Source: JAABTL01 sp963728245 (lineage in GTDB: Bacteria > Deinococcota > Deinococci > Deinococcales > Trueperaceae). Taken from it: a stretch of DNA of 64,000 nucleotides. The position numbers and the translations under genes were made by a program. How positions within the stretch are numbered: position 1 is the stretch's first letter; every line of letters starts with the position of its first letter. The stretch covers positions 248,001-312,000 of the forward strand of contig CAVSJH010000001.1 of assembly GCA_963728245.1 (NCBI GenBank), read 5' to 3'. The notes under the pieces are model-generated. The model was not told the origin of the DNA. It saw only the letters and a list, made by a program, of their open reading frames with translations, and ran no database searches. Shown here piece after piece: positions 9,045 to 21,130 of this stretch.

Positions 9045-9923
9045 TCAGGCGCCGGCCACCCGCTCGAGGGCGTCCCGCATCGACGTGGCCGCCGCCCGGG
9101 CGGCGGCGGCGACGTCGTCGCCCTGGGTGGGGTAGAGCAGCGTGCGGCTGGCGCTGACGACCGCGCCGAGACCGCCGGGGCCGAACGCACCGCCCAGGTC
9201 CTCGGCCCGTCCGCCCTGGGCGCCGTAGCCGGGCACGAGCAGCACGGAGCGCGGGAGGCGCCGTCGTAGCGCCGCCAGGTCCTGCGGGTACGTGGCGCCG
9301 ACCACGGCGCCCAATGGCGAGTAGCCGTCGTCGCCTGCCGGAAGCTCCCGCGCCCGCTCGTCGAGCGCGTCGGCGAGGCGTTCGTGCAGCCGCCGGCCGT
9401 CGTCGCCGACGACGTCCTGGAGGTCGCCGCTGCCCGGGTTCGAGGTCTTGACGAGCACGAACACGGCGCGGTCCGCGGCCACCGCGGCGTCGAGGAACGG
9501 CTCGATCGTGTCGAGGCCCAGGTACGGGTTGACGGTCAGCGCGTCGGCGCCGAAGACGCCGTTGCCCAGGTACGCGGCGGCGTACGCCTCGGCCGTGGTC
9601 CCCACGTCACCGCGCTTGGCGTCGAGGATCGTGGGGATTCCGCGGTCGCGGAGGTCGGCCAGGACCTGCGCCAAGGCGATGACGCCCGGCACGCCGAGCG
9701 CCTCGAAGAACGCGCTCTGCGGCTTGGCGCAGGCGATCAGGTCGTGGGTGGCGTCGAGCACCTCGCGCACGTACCCGACGACGGCGCGGGCGGTGCGCGC
9801 GGGGTCGCCGTCGAAGCGATCCGGGTGCGTGCTGGGGTGCGCGGTCGGGCGCGGGTCGATGCCCAGGCAGACGCGCGTGCCGAGCGCCCGCACCCGGTCG
9901 TGGAGTCGTTCCGTGAAGGCCAC
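9045..9923 (-). CDS. pyrF: Orotidine 5'-phosphate decarboxylase, type 2
   Basis: Last step of UMP synthesis: decarboxylation of OMP. The 292-residue length and the motifs CLGIDPRP near the start and ILDAKRGDVGTTAEAY (catalytic Lys-Asp network) identify the longer type 2 family found in actinobacteria and Deinococcota. A PGYGAQG phosphate-binding loop occurs near the C-terminus. It begins 8 nt after the secA stop in the same direction, so it is probably co-transcribed with secA. No other pyrimidine gene is present in the window. Confidence 0.93.
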   Translation of the reverse strand: MAFTERLHDRVRALGTRVCLGIDPRPTAHPSTHPDRFDGDPARTARAVVGYVREVLDATHDLIACAKPQSAFFEALGVPGVIALAQVLADLRDRGIPTILDAKRGDVGTTAEAYAAAYLGNGVFGADALTVNPYLGLDTIEPFLDAAVAADRAVFVLVKTSNPGSGDLQDVVGDDGRRLHERLADALDERARELPAGDDGYSPLGAVVGATYPQDLAALRRRLPRSVLLVPGYGAQGGRAEDLGGAFGPGGLGAVVSASRTLLYPTQGDDVAAAARAAATSMRDALERVAGA

Positions 9924-9931
9924 CGGCTGCC

Positions 9932-12739
<2,808 letters not shown>

Positions 12740-12870
12740 CGGGTGGTCCCCTTCGGGAGCGGCGCGGGCGGCCCCGGCCGTTCGTCGCGTACGGTGCGCT
12801 CACGCGGTGCGAGCCGAGCGGTCGGCACGCCCGGGAGCGCGCACCGGGCCCTGCCCCGCGGCATCGCGCG

Positions 12871-12879
12871 AGTCTAGCA
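12871..12879 (-). promoter_or_regulatory. Extended -10 promoter (TGC-TAGACT) for secA-pyrF
   Basis: On the minus strand the sequence reads TGCTAGACT, an extended -10 element (TGN plus TAGACT). It is the only such box in the 200-nt gap before secA. It predicts a 5' leader of roughly 125 nt, one of the longer ones here. The remaining gap (12740-12870) shows no other feature I can support. Confidence 0.5.
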
Positions 12880-12939
12880 CGCGTCGTCGACGCCTCCCGC
12901 GCGCGTGGCGACGATGGCCGGGTGGCTCCGGGCGACCGC

Positions 12940-13596
12940 CTAGGGTGCCTCGGTCGGGTCGGCGTCGGGACCGGTCGGCACCTCGGGCTCGACGTCCCCG
13001 GCTGCCGGGCCCCCGACCTGGGCGCCGTCCGCAGAGGCTCCAGCGTCCGGACCTCCGGCGTCCGGGACGCGGACCCAGGTGAGCGCGTTCGAGCCGTAGG
13101 TCCGTCGGTCGTCGGGCAGCGTCGCGCCGCGGAAGGTCAGGTCGAGGGGGAGCGACGACGGGTGCTGGAACACGTACCGCCCGCCGGGTGCGACGCACTC
13201 GCTGTCGAGCAACGCCTGGAAGATCGCGGGCAGGTCGGCGGGGTAGGGGGGTGCGGCGCTGCACACCGACACCCGGCCTTCGAGCGTGCGCGCGACCGCG
13301 AGGGCGTCGGCGCGGCGCACGTCGACCTGGAGCCCGAGACCGCGCGCGTTGCGCCGGATGACCTCCGTCGCCTCGCGCGCCAGGTCGACGCAGATGACGT
13401 CCCAGCCGCGCGAGGCGGCTTCGAGCCCGAGGGCGCCGGAGCCGGCGAACAGGTCGAGGAACGTCCCTTTCGGCGCGAACGCGAGGACGTCGAACATCGC
13501 TTCGCGGACCCGAGCGGGCGTGGGACGGGTGCCGCGACGGGGGGTCTCGAGGGCGCGGCCGCGGGCGCGGCCGCCGATGACGCGAGGCTTGGGCAC
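12940..13596 (-). CDS. rsmD: 16S rRNA (guanine966-N2)-methyltransferase RsmD
   Basis: SAM-dependent methyltransferase of the small-subunit rRNA. It shows RVIGGRARGRAL at the N-terminus, RPTPARVREAMFDVL (24-38) and the SAM loop FLDLFAGSGALGLEAASRG (46-64). Motif IV, normally (D/N)PPY/F, reads A115-PPY, so the acidic/amide residue is replaced by alanine. The last 45 or so residues are an extra Gly/Pro/Asp-rich tail not found in typical 185-residue homologues. GTG 13596 follows a TACGAT -10 box by 6 nt. Confidence 0.88.
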   Translation of the reverse strand: MPKPRVIGGRARGRALETPRRGTRPTPARVREAMFDVLAFAPKGTFLDLFAGSGALGLEAASRGWDVICVDLAREATEVIRRNARGLGLQVDVRRADALAVARTLEGRVSVCSAAPPYPADLPAIFQALLDSECVAPGGRYVFQHPSSLPLDLTFRGATLPDDRRTYGSNALTWVRVPDAGGPDAGASADGAQVGGPAAGDVEPEVPTGPDADPTEAP

Positions 13597-13602
13597 CCCG
13601 CC

Positions 13603-13608
13603 ATCGTA
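13603..13608 (-). promoter_or_regulatory. Leaderless-type -10 box (TACGAT) for rsmD
   Basis: TACGAT on the minus strand lies 6 nt before GTG 13596, the distance expected if transcription begins at the start codon. It abuts the 21-bp tandem repeats that separate it from the divergent promoter of the GNAT gene. Confidence 0.5.
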
Positions 13609-13671
13609 CCGAGCGGCGTGGCATGCGCGCCGAGCGGCGTGGCATGCGCGCCGAGCGGCGTAGCATGCGGA
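13609..13671 (+). repeat. Three tandem 21-bp repeats between divergent promoters
   Basis: Three head-to-tail 21-bp units (13609-13629, 13630-13650, 13651-13671). The first two are identical and the third differs at a few positions. Each contains the palindrome GCATGC preceded by CCGAGCGGCGT. The third unit carries the TAGCAT -10 box of the 13676 gene. The array fills nearly the whole gap between rsmD and the divergent GNAT gene. It could be operator copies or simple slippage of a promoter element. Confidence 0.85.
13661..13666 (+). promoter_or_regulatory. Leaderless-type -10 box (TAGCAT) for the double-GNAT gene
   Basis: TAGCAT sits in the third 21-bp repeat, 9 nt before GTG 13676, with no ribosome-binding site between. 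In the first two repeats the same place reads TGGCAT, so only the third copy makes a good -10. Confidence 0.45.
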
Positions 13672-13675
13672 CGCC

Positions 13676-14566
13676 GTGATCCGACCCCTCGCCCCCGACG
13701 AGCTCGCCTGGTACCTGGCCCGCTCCTTCGCCTTCCTGGGTCATCGCGACCCGTGGGGCCTGGCCCGGCGCACCGTCACCCTCCTGCGCGATCCGCGCCG
13801 CGACGCCGCCCGCACCTGGGTCCGCACGGACGACGGCGAGCCCCGTGCCGGCGTGGTGGCCTGGCCGCCGAACCCGGATGTCGACGATCCCACCCTCCGC
13901 TTGGCACAGCCCTGGTTCGCGGACCACGACGCCGGTGCCTTCGTCGAGCTCGTCGTCGAGGTCCTCGATCGTCACCCCCACGAAGCGGTCGAGCTCGACA
14001 TGTCGGCCGTACCGCCGGAACCGGCGTCGAGCCTGGCGGTCGCCCTGGCACGGCTCGGATTCGAACCCGACGCGTTGCGCGCTCTGGCGTTCGACCTGGC
14101 CGAGGTCCCGCCCCTGGGCCGGCCGCTCGTGCTCGAGGCGTGGCAACTCGACGACGACCCGACGTTCCGCTCGTTCGTCGGTCGCGCCGAGGGTTGGATG
14201 CTCGGCGATGGCCGCTGGGCCTGGCTCAAGCGGGCGCACGGTCGGTTCACCCCCGACCTGTGGTGTCTCGCCTACGAGTCGCTCGACCGCGGGCCCGTCG
14301 GGTACGCGCTCGCGGGTCGGCGCCGCGCGGGCGTCGACGGTGACCTGGCGCTGACGGCGATCGGTGTCGCGCCCGAGCATCGGGCGTCGACGGAGATGTT
14401 GCGGCGGCTCGTCCTGTCGCTGCTCCATGAGCTCGCGGGCGCCAGCCCGTTGGGGCGCGTGCGCGCCGAACTCTCCGACCGCGACCCCAAGCTCGTCGCC
14501 ATCTTGCGCTCCGTGGGCTTCGACGTGGGCGAACCGCGACCGGTGCTGCGGCGGCTGCCCTCCTGA
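13676..14566 (+). CDS. GNAT-superfamily protein with two acetyltransferase-like halves
   Basis: A 296-residue protein that reads as two GNAT-like domains. The N-terminal half (1-140) is degenerate. The C-terminal half (about 145-296) keeps the beta4-alpha3 region LTAIGVAPEHRASTEMLRRLV, the acetyl-CoA-binding segment, followed by KLVAILRSVGFDVGEPRPVLRR. Tandem-GNAT proteins of this size are common in Deinococcus. The substrate is unknown. It starts at GTG with no Shine-Dalgarno site, directly after the repeat array, and is followed 45 nt later by the membrane protein gene. Confidence 0.75.
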   Translation: MIRPLAPDELAWYLARSFAFLGHRDPWGLARRTVTLLRDPRRDAARTWVRTDDGEPRAGVVAWPPNPDVDDPTLRLAQPWFADHDAGAFVELVVEVLDRHPHEAVELDMSAVPPEPASSLAVALARLGFEPDALRALAFDLAEVPPLGRPLVLEAWQLDDDPTFRSFVGRAEGWMLGDGRWAWLKRAHGRFTPDLWCLAYESLDRGPVGYALAGRRRAGVDGDLALTAIGVAPEHRASTEMLRRLVLSLLHELAGASPLGRVRAELSDRDPKLVAILRSVGFDVGEPRPVLRRLPS

Positions 14567-14611
14567 AGGGACGCCGGTGACGGCGCCGGTCTCGGCTGTT
14601 ACCCTACGCTC

Positions 14612-14968
14612 ATGAACCTTCTCGTGCGCTGGGCCCTCAACGCGTTCGCCCTGTGGCTCACCGTCCAGCTCGGCATCGGCGTCTCGGTCGCCCGGCCCGA
14701 CCTGGGGTCGTTCCTGCTCGCGGCCCTGGTCATCGGGTTGGTGAACGCGGTCGTGCGGCCGATCATGGTCCTGCTCACCCTGCCCATCACGGTGCTCACC
14801 TTCGGGCTCTTCCTGCTCGTGGTGAACGGCCTGGCACTCGCGGTCGCCGCGGCCGTGTCGCCGCTCCAGCTGTCGGGCTTCGGCGCCGCCGTCCTGGGGT
14901 CGATCGTGCTCTCCGTGATCAGCGCGGTGCTGTCGCGCCTGTTCGCCGACTCGGGCCGCCGACGCTGA
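14612..14968 (+). CDS. Small four-helix membrane protein, 'phage holin 4-2' (PF04020) family
   Basis: A 118-residue protein with four predicted membrane helices and the family signature NAVVRPIMVLLTLPITVLTFGLFLLVVN in the middle, ending FGAAVLGSIVLSVISAVLSRLF. PF04020 is called phage holin, but most members are chromosomal proteins of unknown function. Nothing else here suggests a phage. ATG 14612 follows a TACCCT box (14600-14605) by 6 nt, a leaderless-type arrangement. Confidence 0.85.
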   Translation: MNLLVRWALNAFALWLTVQLGIGVSVARPDLGSFLLAALVIGLVNAVVRPIMVLLTLPITVLTFGLFLLVVNGLALAVAAAVSPLQLSGFGAAVLGSIVLSVISAVLSRLFADSGRRR

Positions 14969-14986
14969 CGCGACCGGCGCGGCGTG

Positions 14987-15005
14987 CGCGGCCGTCGCGG
15001 CCGCG
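14987..15005. terminator. Hairpin between convergent genes
   Basis: A perfect 8-bp inverted repeat (CGCGGCCG / CGGCCGCG) with a TCG loop lies in the 40-nt gap between the convergent membrane-protein and HNH genes. It has no T-tract, so it may serve as a bidirectional transcript end rather than a classical intrinsic terminator. Confidence 0.4.
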
Positions 15006-15008
15006 ACG

Positions 15009-15686
15009 TCAGCGGCCGCGCGGCAGGTAGGCCTCCCACGCCGGATCGACGTCGGGGAGCAGGCCGTAGGCGGAGCTGAACATGAACGCCGGCGCACCTG
15101 GCTTGCGGCGCAACCCCATCCCGGCCTCGGAAGGGGTGCGATCGCGTTTGCCGGCATTGCAGCGGCGGCAACACGCCACCACGTTCTCCCACGTCGTCGG
15201 GCCGCCCCGCGAGCGCGGCAGGACGTGGTCGAGCGTGAGGTCGTGGCTTCGCACCCCGCAGTACTGGCACGTGTGGTCGTCGCGCCGGAACACGTTCTTC
15301 CGGTTGAACGCGACGCGTTGACGGTGCGGCCGACGCACGTACCGGCGCAGGCGGATGATGCTGGGTACCGCGACCACGGACGAGGGCGAGCGAAGCACCC
15401 GGTCTCCGTCCAAGACGCGTTCGGCGAGGTCGTGCATGAGCAAGGTGATGGCGCGCTTGACCGAGCAGACGTGCAGCGGTTCGTACGAGGCGTTGAGGAT
15501 CAGGACCCGGGCCGCGGACAGGTTGGTGAGCGGCGTCCGGCCGTCGGTGCCGGCCACGACGGCATCGTGCGCGTCGTTGCCGAGGTCGTCGTCGGCAAGG
15601 GTCGCTTCCACCGCTGCTTCGTACCGCGTCCGACCTTGGCGGGCGACGGGCGCGCGCCGGTCGTGCACCGGCGCTTGCCGGTGCAA
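15009..15686 (-). CDS. HNH endonuclease family protein
   Basis: A 225-residue protein with a C-terminal HNH domain. The zinc-binding CQYCG precedes the HNH core LTLDHVLPRSRGGPTTWENVV, followed by CCRRCNAGKRDRTPSEAGM. The N-terminal part (VLILNASYEPLHVCSVKRAI) is typical of the widespread chromosomal HNH family of actinobacteria and Deinococcota, which is not tied to phages. TTG 15686 is the furthest in-frame start; GTG 15668 is an alternative, so the N-terminus is uncertain. Role unknown, possibly DNA repair. Confidence 0.82.
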   Translation of the reverse strand: MHRQAPVHDRRAPVARQGRTRYEAAVEATLADDDLGNDAHDAVVAGTDGRTPLTNLSAARVLILNASYEPLHVCSVKRAITLLMHDLAERVLDGDRVLRSPSSVVAVPSIIRLRRYVRRPHRQRVAFNRKNVFRRDDHTCQYCGVRSHDLTLDHVLPRSRGGPTTWENVVACCRRCNAGKRDRTPSEAGMGLRRKPGAPAFMFSSAYGLLPDVDPAWEAYLPRGR

Positions 15687-15760
15687 GGCGTTCAGGTTGT
15701 CCCGGCGCTGGCTGGCGACGACACCTCCGCGGACGAGGTTACCTCAGCCGGGCCGCGCCG

Positions 15761-16798
<1,038 letters not shown>

Positions 16799-16828
16799 GC
16801 CGAGCGCCGTGGGCCGACGTGCCCGGCC

Positions 16829-16845
16829 ATGTGTAAGTTACACAT
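16829..16845. promoter_or_regulatory. Perfect 17-bp palindrome, candidate operator
   Basis: ATGTGTAA-G-TTACACAT, two exact 8-bp arms around one base, in the divergent gap between ddl and the LEA2 lipoprotein gene. AT-rich palindromes are rare in this GC-rich sequence. It covers a TAACTT -10-like box on the ddl strand and lies about 47 bp before the LEA2 -10. The shape suits a dimeric repressor (TetR, GntR or PadR type), but none is encoded nearby. Confidence 0.55.
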
Positions 16846-16891
16846 CATGGGGTACATGCTAGGCGTCCACCACGGTGGCGTCAAGACCTCG

Positions 16892-16897
16892 TAGGCT
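16892..16897 (+). promoter_or_regulatory. Leaderless-type -10 box (TAGGCT) for the LEA2 lipoprotein
   Basis: TAGGCT is 7 nt before ATG 16905 with no Shine-Dalgarno site in between, predicting a transcript that begins at the start codon. Confidence 0.55.
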
Positions 16898-16904
16898 GCG
16901 CGAC

Positions 16905-17804
16905 ATGACGCCCCGATGGCTCCTCGCCCCGCTCGCCCTGATCGCGTCCCTCGTCGCTTGCGTGCCCGGCGCCACCCCCGCCGTGGGCGCACCCACCTTC
17001 CGCCTCGTCGCCGACCGAAGCGGAGCGCTGCGCTTCGACCTCGGCCCGGCGGGTCCGACGCTCACGACCCGCTTCCTCCTCGAGGTGACGAACCCCAACC
17101 CGGTCGGGTTGCGTCTCGCCGGTCTGGAGGGCGCCTTGGTGCTGGCCGACGCGCTCCCCGTCGACCTGCGGTTCGTGGGCGGCGTCGACCTGCCGGCCGG
17201 CGGCGTCACCGAGTTGACCCTCGACGTCGCCGTACCGGTCTCGGACGCGCTCGGGGTGGTCGACGTGGCGCGCGCCCTGGTGGCCGGCCAGGGCGTCGCG
17301 TACCGGATCGAGGCCGCCGTCGCGGTCGAGTTGTTCGGGATCCCCACCCGCTTCCCCCGCACGACGCTGCTGGCGGGCGAGGTACGCGGCCCCGCCCTGA
17401 CCGCCGTTGCCCCTCGCTTGCGCTGGGTGCCCGAGGGTTCGGGACTGCGCGCGGGACCGGGGGGTCGTTGGCTGGTGTCGCTGGCGTTCGACGTGACGAA
17501 CCCGAGCCCGCTCTCGTACCGCGTGAGCGCCCCCGACGCGTCCCTCCGGTTCGATGGGCGCGACGTCGCGCGCGTCACCGTGCCGGGCACGCTCGTACCC
17601 GCCGGCGGCACCGTGCGCTGGGTTCAGGAGGCCGCGGTCGACCCAGCGGCGCTGGGCGCCGTGCTGGCCACCCGCCTGGCCGGGGTGGCCGCCGGCGTCG
17701 GCGGTGTCGAGCTGACGCTGGCGGGTGCGTGGTCGCTCGACCTCGGACCGTTGGGCGTGCGCTCGACCGGGCCGGGCGAACTGGGCGGCGGCCGGCTCGA
17801 CTGA
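16905..17804 (+). CDS. LEA type 2 (WHy-domain) lipoprotein
   Basis: A 299-residue exported protein. The signal peptide ends in the lipobox LVAC, so it should be lipid-anchored. It contains two Water-stress/Hypersensitive-response (WHy, LEA14-type) beta-sandwich domains, each marked by a VTNPNP or VTNPSP motif. The first spans about residues 35-160 and the second 175-295. Such proteins are linked to desiccation tolerance in Deinococcota; here that is inference. ATG 16905 gives a normal signal peptide. Convergent with the ABC transporter genes. Confidence 0.8.
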   Translation: MTPRWLLAPLALIASLVACVPGATPAVGAPTFRLVADRSGALRFDLGPAGPTLTTRFLLEVTNPNPVGLRLAGLEGALVLADALPVDLRFVGGVDLPAGGVTELTLDVAVPVSDALGVVDVARALVAGQGVAYRIEAAVAVELFGIPTRFPRTTLLAGEVRGPALTAVAPRLRWVPEGSGLRAGPGGRWLVSLAFDVTNPSPLSYRVSAPDASLRFDGRDVARVTVPGTLVPAGGTVRWVQEAAVDPAALGAVLATRLAGVAAGVGGVELTLAGAWSLDLGPLGVRSTGPGELGGGRLD

Positions 17805-17817
17805 GCGTCCGGCCCGA

Positions 17818-18561
17818 TCAGCCTGCCAGGAACGCGTCGAGGCGGGGGCGGATCTCTGGGTCGGCCGTGTCGACCTGACCCTCGATCTCGCCGTCACGCA
17901 AGAAGACGATGCGGTCGGCGGTGAGCGCGGCGTGCACGTCGTGCGTGACGATGATGACGGTCCAGCCGTCGCGGTCGACGCCCTGACGCAGGAGCTGGAG
18001 CACCTCGCCGCCCGTGCGGCTGTCGAGGTTGCCCGTCGGCTCGTCGGCCAACACGAGGACCGGATCGTTGATGAGCGCACGGGCCAACGCCACGCGTTGC
18101 CGCTGGCCGCCCGAGAGCTGGTCGGGACGGTGGTCGAGCCGATCGGCGATGCCGAGGGAGGTCGCAAGCGTGGCCAGGCGGCGTTCGGCCCGCGCGCCCT
18201 CGCCGGCGATCTCGGCCGGCAGGACCGCGTTCTCGCGGGCGGTCAGGTTGGGCACCAGCTCGAAGGACTGGAACACGAAGCCGAGCCGGCGGCGGCGCAG
18301 GTCGGTGAGGGCGTCGTCGTCGAGGCCGCCGGTCGGCTGACCGGCGAGCGCGATCGTGCCGCGGTCGGGGGCATCGAGGAGCCCGAGCAGGTGCAGCAGG
18401 GTGCTCTTGCCGGAGCCCGAGGGGCCCATGACCGCGACGAACTCACCAGACCGGATCGTGAGGTCGACGCCGCGCAACGCGTGGACGGTCTCGCTGCCGA
18501 GGACGAAGCTCTTGTGGAGCCCCAACGCTTCGAGCGCGGGAGCCGACGGGGGTGCGTTCAT
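17818..18561 (-). CDS. ABC transporter ATP-binding protein, LolD/MacB type
   Basis: A 247-residue ATPase with Walker A GPSGSGKST, Q-loop FQSFELVPNLTARENA, signature LSGGQRQRVALARAL, Walker B VLVLADEPTGNLD and the switch histidine in IIVTHD. The sequence fits the LolD/MacB/FtsE-like subfamily that powers mechanotransmission permeases rather than importers. ATG 18561 overlaps the stop of the upstream permease gene by 4 nt. The partner is the FtsX-type permease at 18558-21125. Confidence 0.92.
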   Translation of the reverse strand: MNAPPSAPALEALGLHKSFVLGSETVHALRGVDLTIRSGEFVAVMGPSGSGKSTLLHLLGLLDAPDRGTIALAGQPTGGLDDDALTDLRRRRLGFVFQSFELVPNLTARENAVLPAEIAGEGARAERRLATLATSLGIADRLDHRPDQLSGGQRQRVALARALINDPVLVLADEPTGNLDSRTGGEVLQLLRQGVDRDGWTVIIVTHDVHAALTADRIVFLRDGEIEGQVDTADPEIRPRLDAFLAG

Positions 18562-21125
18562 GCGTTCTCCGATCCGCCGAGCGCCACCCGTGGGGCGAGT
18601 CGTGCCGCCCGGCGGGCGGGGAGCCACGACGCGAGGAACCCGAGGGCGGGCGTGAGGAGCGCGGCCGCGACGAGGATGCGCCACGGGACGACGGCGTCGA
18701 TCTGGTACCCCGTGAGTGCCCGCGCGCCGGCCGTGATCACGTCGGCGAGCAGCAGGCCGAACGCCACGCCGAGGACCGCACCGAGCGTCAACACGACGAT
18801 GCCTTCGGCGACCACCAGCCGGCGGACGCCCGAGCGGCGCAGGCCCACCGTGCGCAGCACGGCGATCTCGTGACCGCGGCGCGCCAGGTTCATCCCGAGC
18901 GTGTTGGCGACCCCGAGCGCGGCGATGAGGGCGGCGAGCAGGAGCAGCGTGTTGGTGGTCGCGAACGAGCTGCGCGTGAGCTCGAGGATCTGATCGCGGT
19001 AGACCTGGTTCGTGGTGACGTCGAGGAGCACGTCGGGGAAGGCCGCCAGCAGGGCCTCGCGGGCCTCGGCCGGGGACGCGTCGTCCTCGATCGTGAGGAC
19101 GTAGAGGTCGGCGCTGCCGCCCCCGAACAGCGGCAGGTCGTCGATGGAGGCGATGAAGGTCTCGCCGCCACCCGTGTAGTCGACCACGACGCCTTCGATC
19201 GGGAAGTCCCGGAACCCCTCGTCCGTGCGCAGGCGGGCGACGTCGCCGACGCCCACGCCGAAGCGGTCGCGGATCGTGTTGGCGGCCAGCACCACCCCAC
19301 CGCGTCGGAGCGCTTCGAACCCACGGGCGGCGTCGCCCTGCCCCGAGATGTACTGCAGCGAGCCGAACCCGTCGGCCGGGTCGAACCGGCTCGGGTCGAC
19401 GAGGACGATCGCCACCGTGCGGCCGCGAGGCACGCCCTCGGGCTCGTACCGCACGACGCGCAGACCGACGCCGGAGACCTGGTCGACGCCTGCCACCTCG
19501 GCCGCGCGCGCCTCGAACCCCTCCGGGAAGGGTGACGCGGCGGTGACGAACAGGTCGCCGACGATCGTCGTGTCCACCCAGTCGGAGACCGCGCGGTTGA
19601 TCCCCTCCACCATCGAACCGACGCCGACGATGAGGCCGGTACCCACGATCACCGTGCCGATGGCGACCCCGTTGCGCGAGGCGTTGCGCAGCGTGAAGCC
19701 TGCGCCCAGGCGCCCGGCGGGCCCCAAGAGCCGCGCCAGCAGCGGCGTCGCCAGGCGCACGGCCGGCCGGATCAGACCCTCGGCCGCCAGGGCGACGCCG
19801 GTGAAGAACGTCGCCATCGCGAGCGCGGTGCCTGCAAGCGCGGCGTAGCCGCTCCACGGGAGTTGGCTCAGCACCACGCCCAGGGCCACGAAGCCCCAAC
19901 CGACCGCGATGAGGCGCGGTGAACGCGGGGTCTCGGCGCTGCGTAGGGCCCCCAGAGGCGACGTCCGCGCTGCCGCCTGGGCCGGCAGGCTGCCCGCCAG
20001 GAGGGCCACCACCACGCCCACCAACGCCGCGAACGCCGCCGCCTCGAACGGGACGACGAGGGTCCGGGGCTCATAGGCGAGCGCCAAGGCGTTCACGCGG
20101 TTGAGGCCTGCCGCGAGCGCGACGCCGAGCGCGAGCCCGACCACCACCCCCGCCAGGCTCACCCAGGCCGCTTCCCACAGCGCCAGCTTGCGGACGTCGC
20201 CGCGTTTGAGGCAGATCGTCCGCAGCAGCGCGTACTCACGCGTACGCTCCACGACGCCGGCCATGAAGGTGTTGTAGGCCATGAAGCCGCCGAGCGCCAT
20301 CAACGTGGCGGCGAGGATGAGCAGGCCGCTCTGGAGCGTCTGCACGATGCCCGACGTGGCGTCGCCCGCGCCGGCGGGGTACGTGACCGTGTAGGCCTCG
20401 CCGACGGCCGCTTGGAGGCGGCTCTGCACGGTCTCGAGGTCGGCGCCCGACCGCACGCCGACCTCGAGGTGGCTGGCGCGTCCGGCGAAGGCGAGGGCCC
20501 CTTGCAGGTCCGAGAGGTGCGTGACGCCGACGCGACCCCCGTTCGTGGTCGCGAGCGCGTAGGCGTCGTCGAGCAGCCCCACCAGCGCGAGCGCGAAGCG
20601 CCCGGCCTGGCTCGAGAACACGACCTCGTCGCCCACCGCCAACCCGCGGCCGGCCGCGAAGCCCTCGGCGATGGCGACCTCGGCCGCGCCCACCACCGGC
20701 AGACGACCGGCGCTCAGGCGCACGGGCAACGCGGCCTCGACCTCGGTGAGGCGACCGCCCAGTTGGAAGCCGCTGTCGACGCCGGGCAGCAGACCCGACG
20801 CCCCCGCCACCTCGGCACCGCGTTCGGGCTCGGCCCGGACGTTGAGCACCGGGACCGCCCACGCCACGTCGGGGTCGGCGTCCACGAGGTCGAGGATGGG
20901 GGAGAACTCGAACACGGCACGGCCGGTGGCGCCGGGGGTGACGAGCAGGTCGGCGGGTCCGGCGGCGGCCTGCAGGGTCGCCCGGACGTTGGCGTCGACG
21001 TTGGCACCGACGGACAGGGTCGCGAGCACGGCGGCGATGCCCAGGCCGACGCCCAAGACGGTGGCGAGCGTGCGCCAGCGGTGTCGGAGGAGGTTGCGCA
21101 GCGCGAGGCGCGGGAGCAGAGGCAC
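18558..21125 (-). CDS. ABC transporter permease, double FtsX-domain type
   Basis: An 855-residue membrane protein with an N-terminal helix (RLALRNLLRHRWRTLATVLGVGLGIAAV), a large extracytoplasmic domain, a first FtsX block (about 270-430) and a second copy of helix, periplasmic domain and FtsX block ending near 845. This fused architecture is typical of MacB/LolCE-like systems that extract lipoproteins or export peptides. GTG 21125 follows TACAAT by 5 nt, so it looks leaderless. The frame is open further upstream, but that stretch is low complexity and lies beyond the promoter. No accessory fusion protein is encoded nearby. Confidence 0.9.
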   Translation of the reverse strand: MPLLPRLALRNLLRHRWRTLATVLGVGLGIAAVLATLSVGANVDANVRATLQAAAGPADLLVTPGATGRAVFEFSPILDLVDADPDVAWAVPVLNVRAEPERGAEVAGASGLLPGVDSGFQLGGRLTEVEAALPVRLSAGRLPVVGAAEVAIAEGFAAGRGLAVGDEVVFSSQAGRFALALVGLLDDAYALATTNGGRVGVTHLSDLQGALAFAGRASHLEVGVRSGADLETVQSRLQAAVGEAYTVTYPAGAGDATSGIVQTLQSGLLILAATLMALGGFMAYNTFMAGVVERTREYALLRTICLKRGDVRKLALWEAAWVSLAGVVVGLALGVALAAGLNRVNALALAYEPRTLVVPFEAAAFAALVGVVVALLAGSLPAQAAARTSPLGALRSAETPRSPRLIAVGWGFVALGVVLSQLPWSGYAALAGTALAMATFFTGVALAAEGLIRPAVRLATPLLARLLGPAGRLGAGFTLRNASRNGVAIGTVIVGTGLIVGVGSMVEGINRAVSDWVDTTIVGDLFVTAASPFPEGFEARAAEVAGVDQVSGVGLRVVRYEPEGVPRGRTVAIVLVDPSRFDPADGFGSLQYISGQGDAARGFEALRRGGVVLAANTIRDRFGVGVGDVARLRTDEGFRDFPIEGVVVDYTGGGETFIASIDDLPLFGGGSADLYVLTIEDDASPAEAREALLAAFPDVLLDVTTNQVYRDQILELTRSSFATTNTLLLLAALIAALGVANTLGMNLARRGHEIAVLRTVGLRRSGVRRLVVAEGIVVLTLGAVLGVAFGLLLADVITAGARALTGYQIDAVVPWRILVAAALLTPALGFLASWLPARRAARLAPRVALGGSENA

Positions 21126-21130
21126 GGGCG

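Noticed and set aside
13609..13671. CRISPR array
   Set aside because: The three units are directly adjacent without unique spacers and there are no cas genes.
14612..14968. Prophage remnant suggested by the 'phage holin' family name, with an HNH nuclease next door
   Set aside because: No integrase, terminase, capsid or tail gene; both are common chromosomal families in Deinococcota.
15009..15686. HNH protein as a homing endonuclease or restriction enzyme
   Set aside because: No intron, intein or methyltransferase beside it; the N-terminal domain matches the common free-standing chromosomal HNH family.
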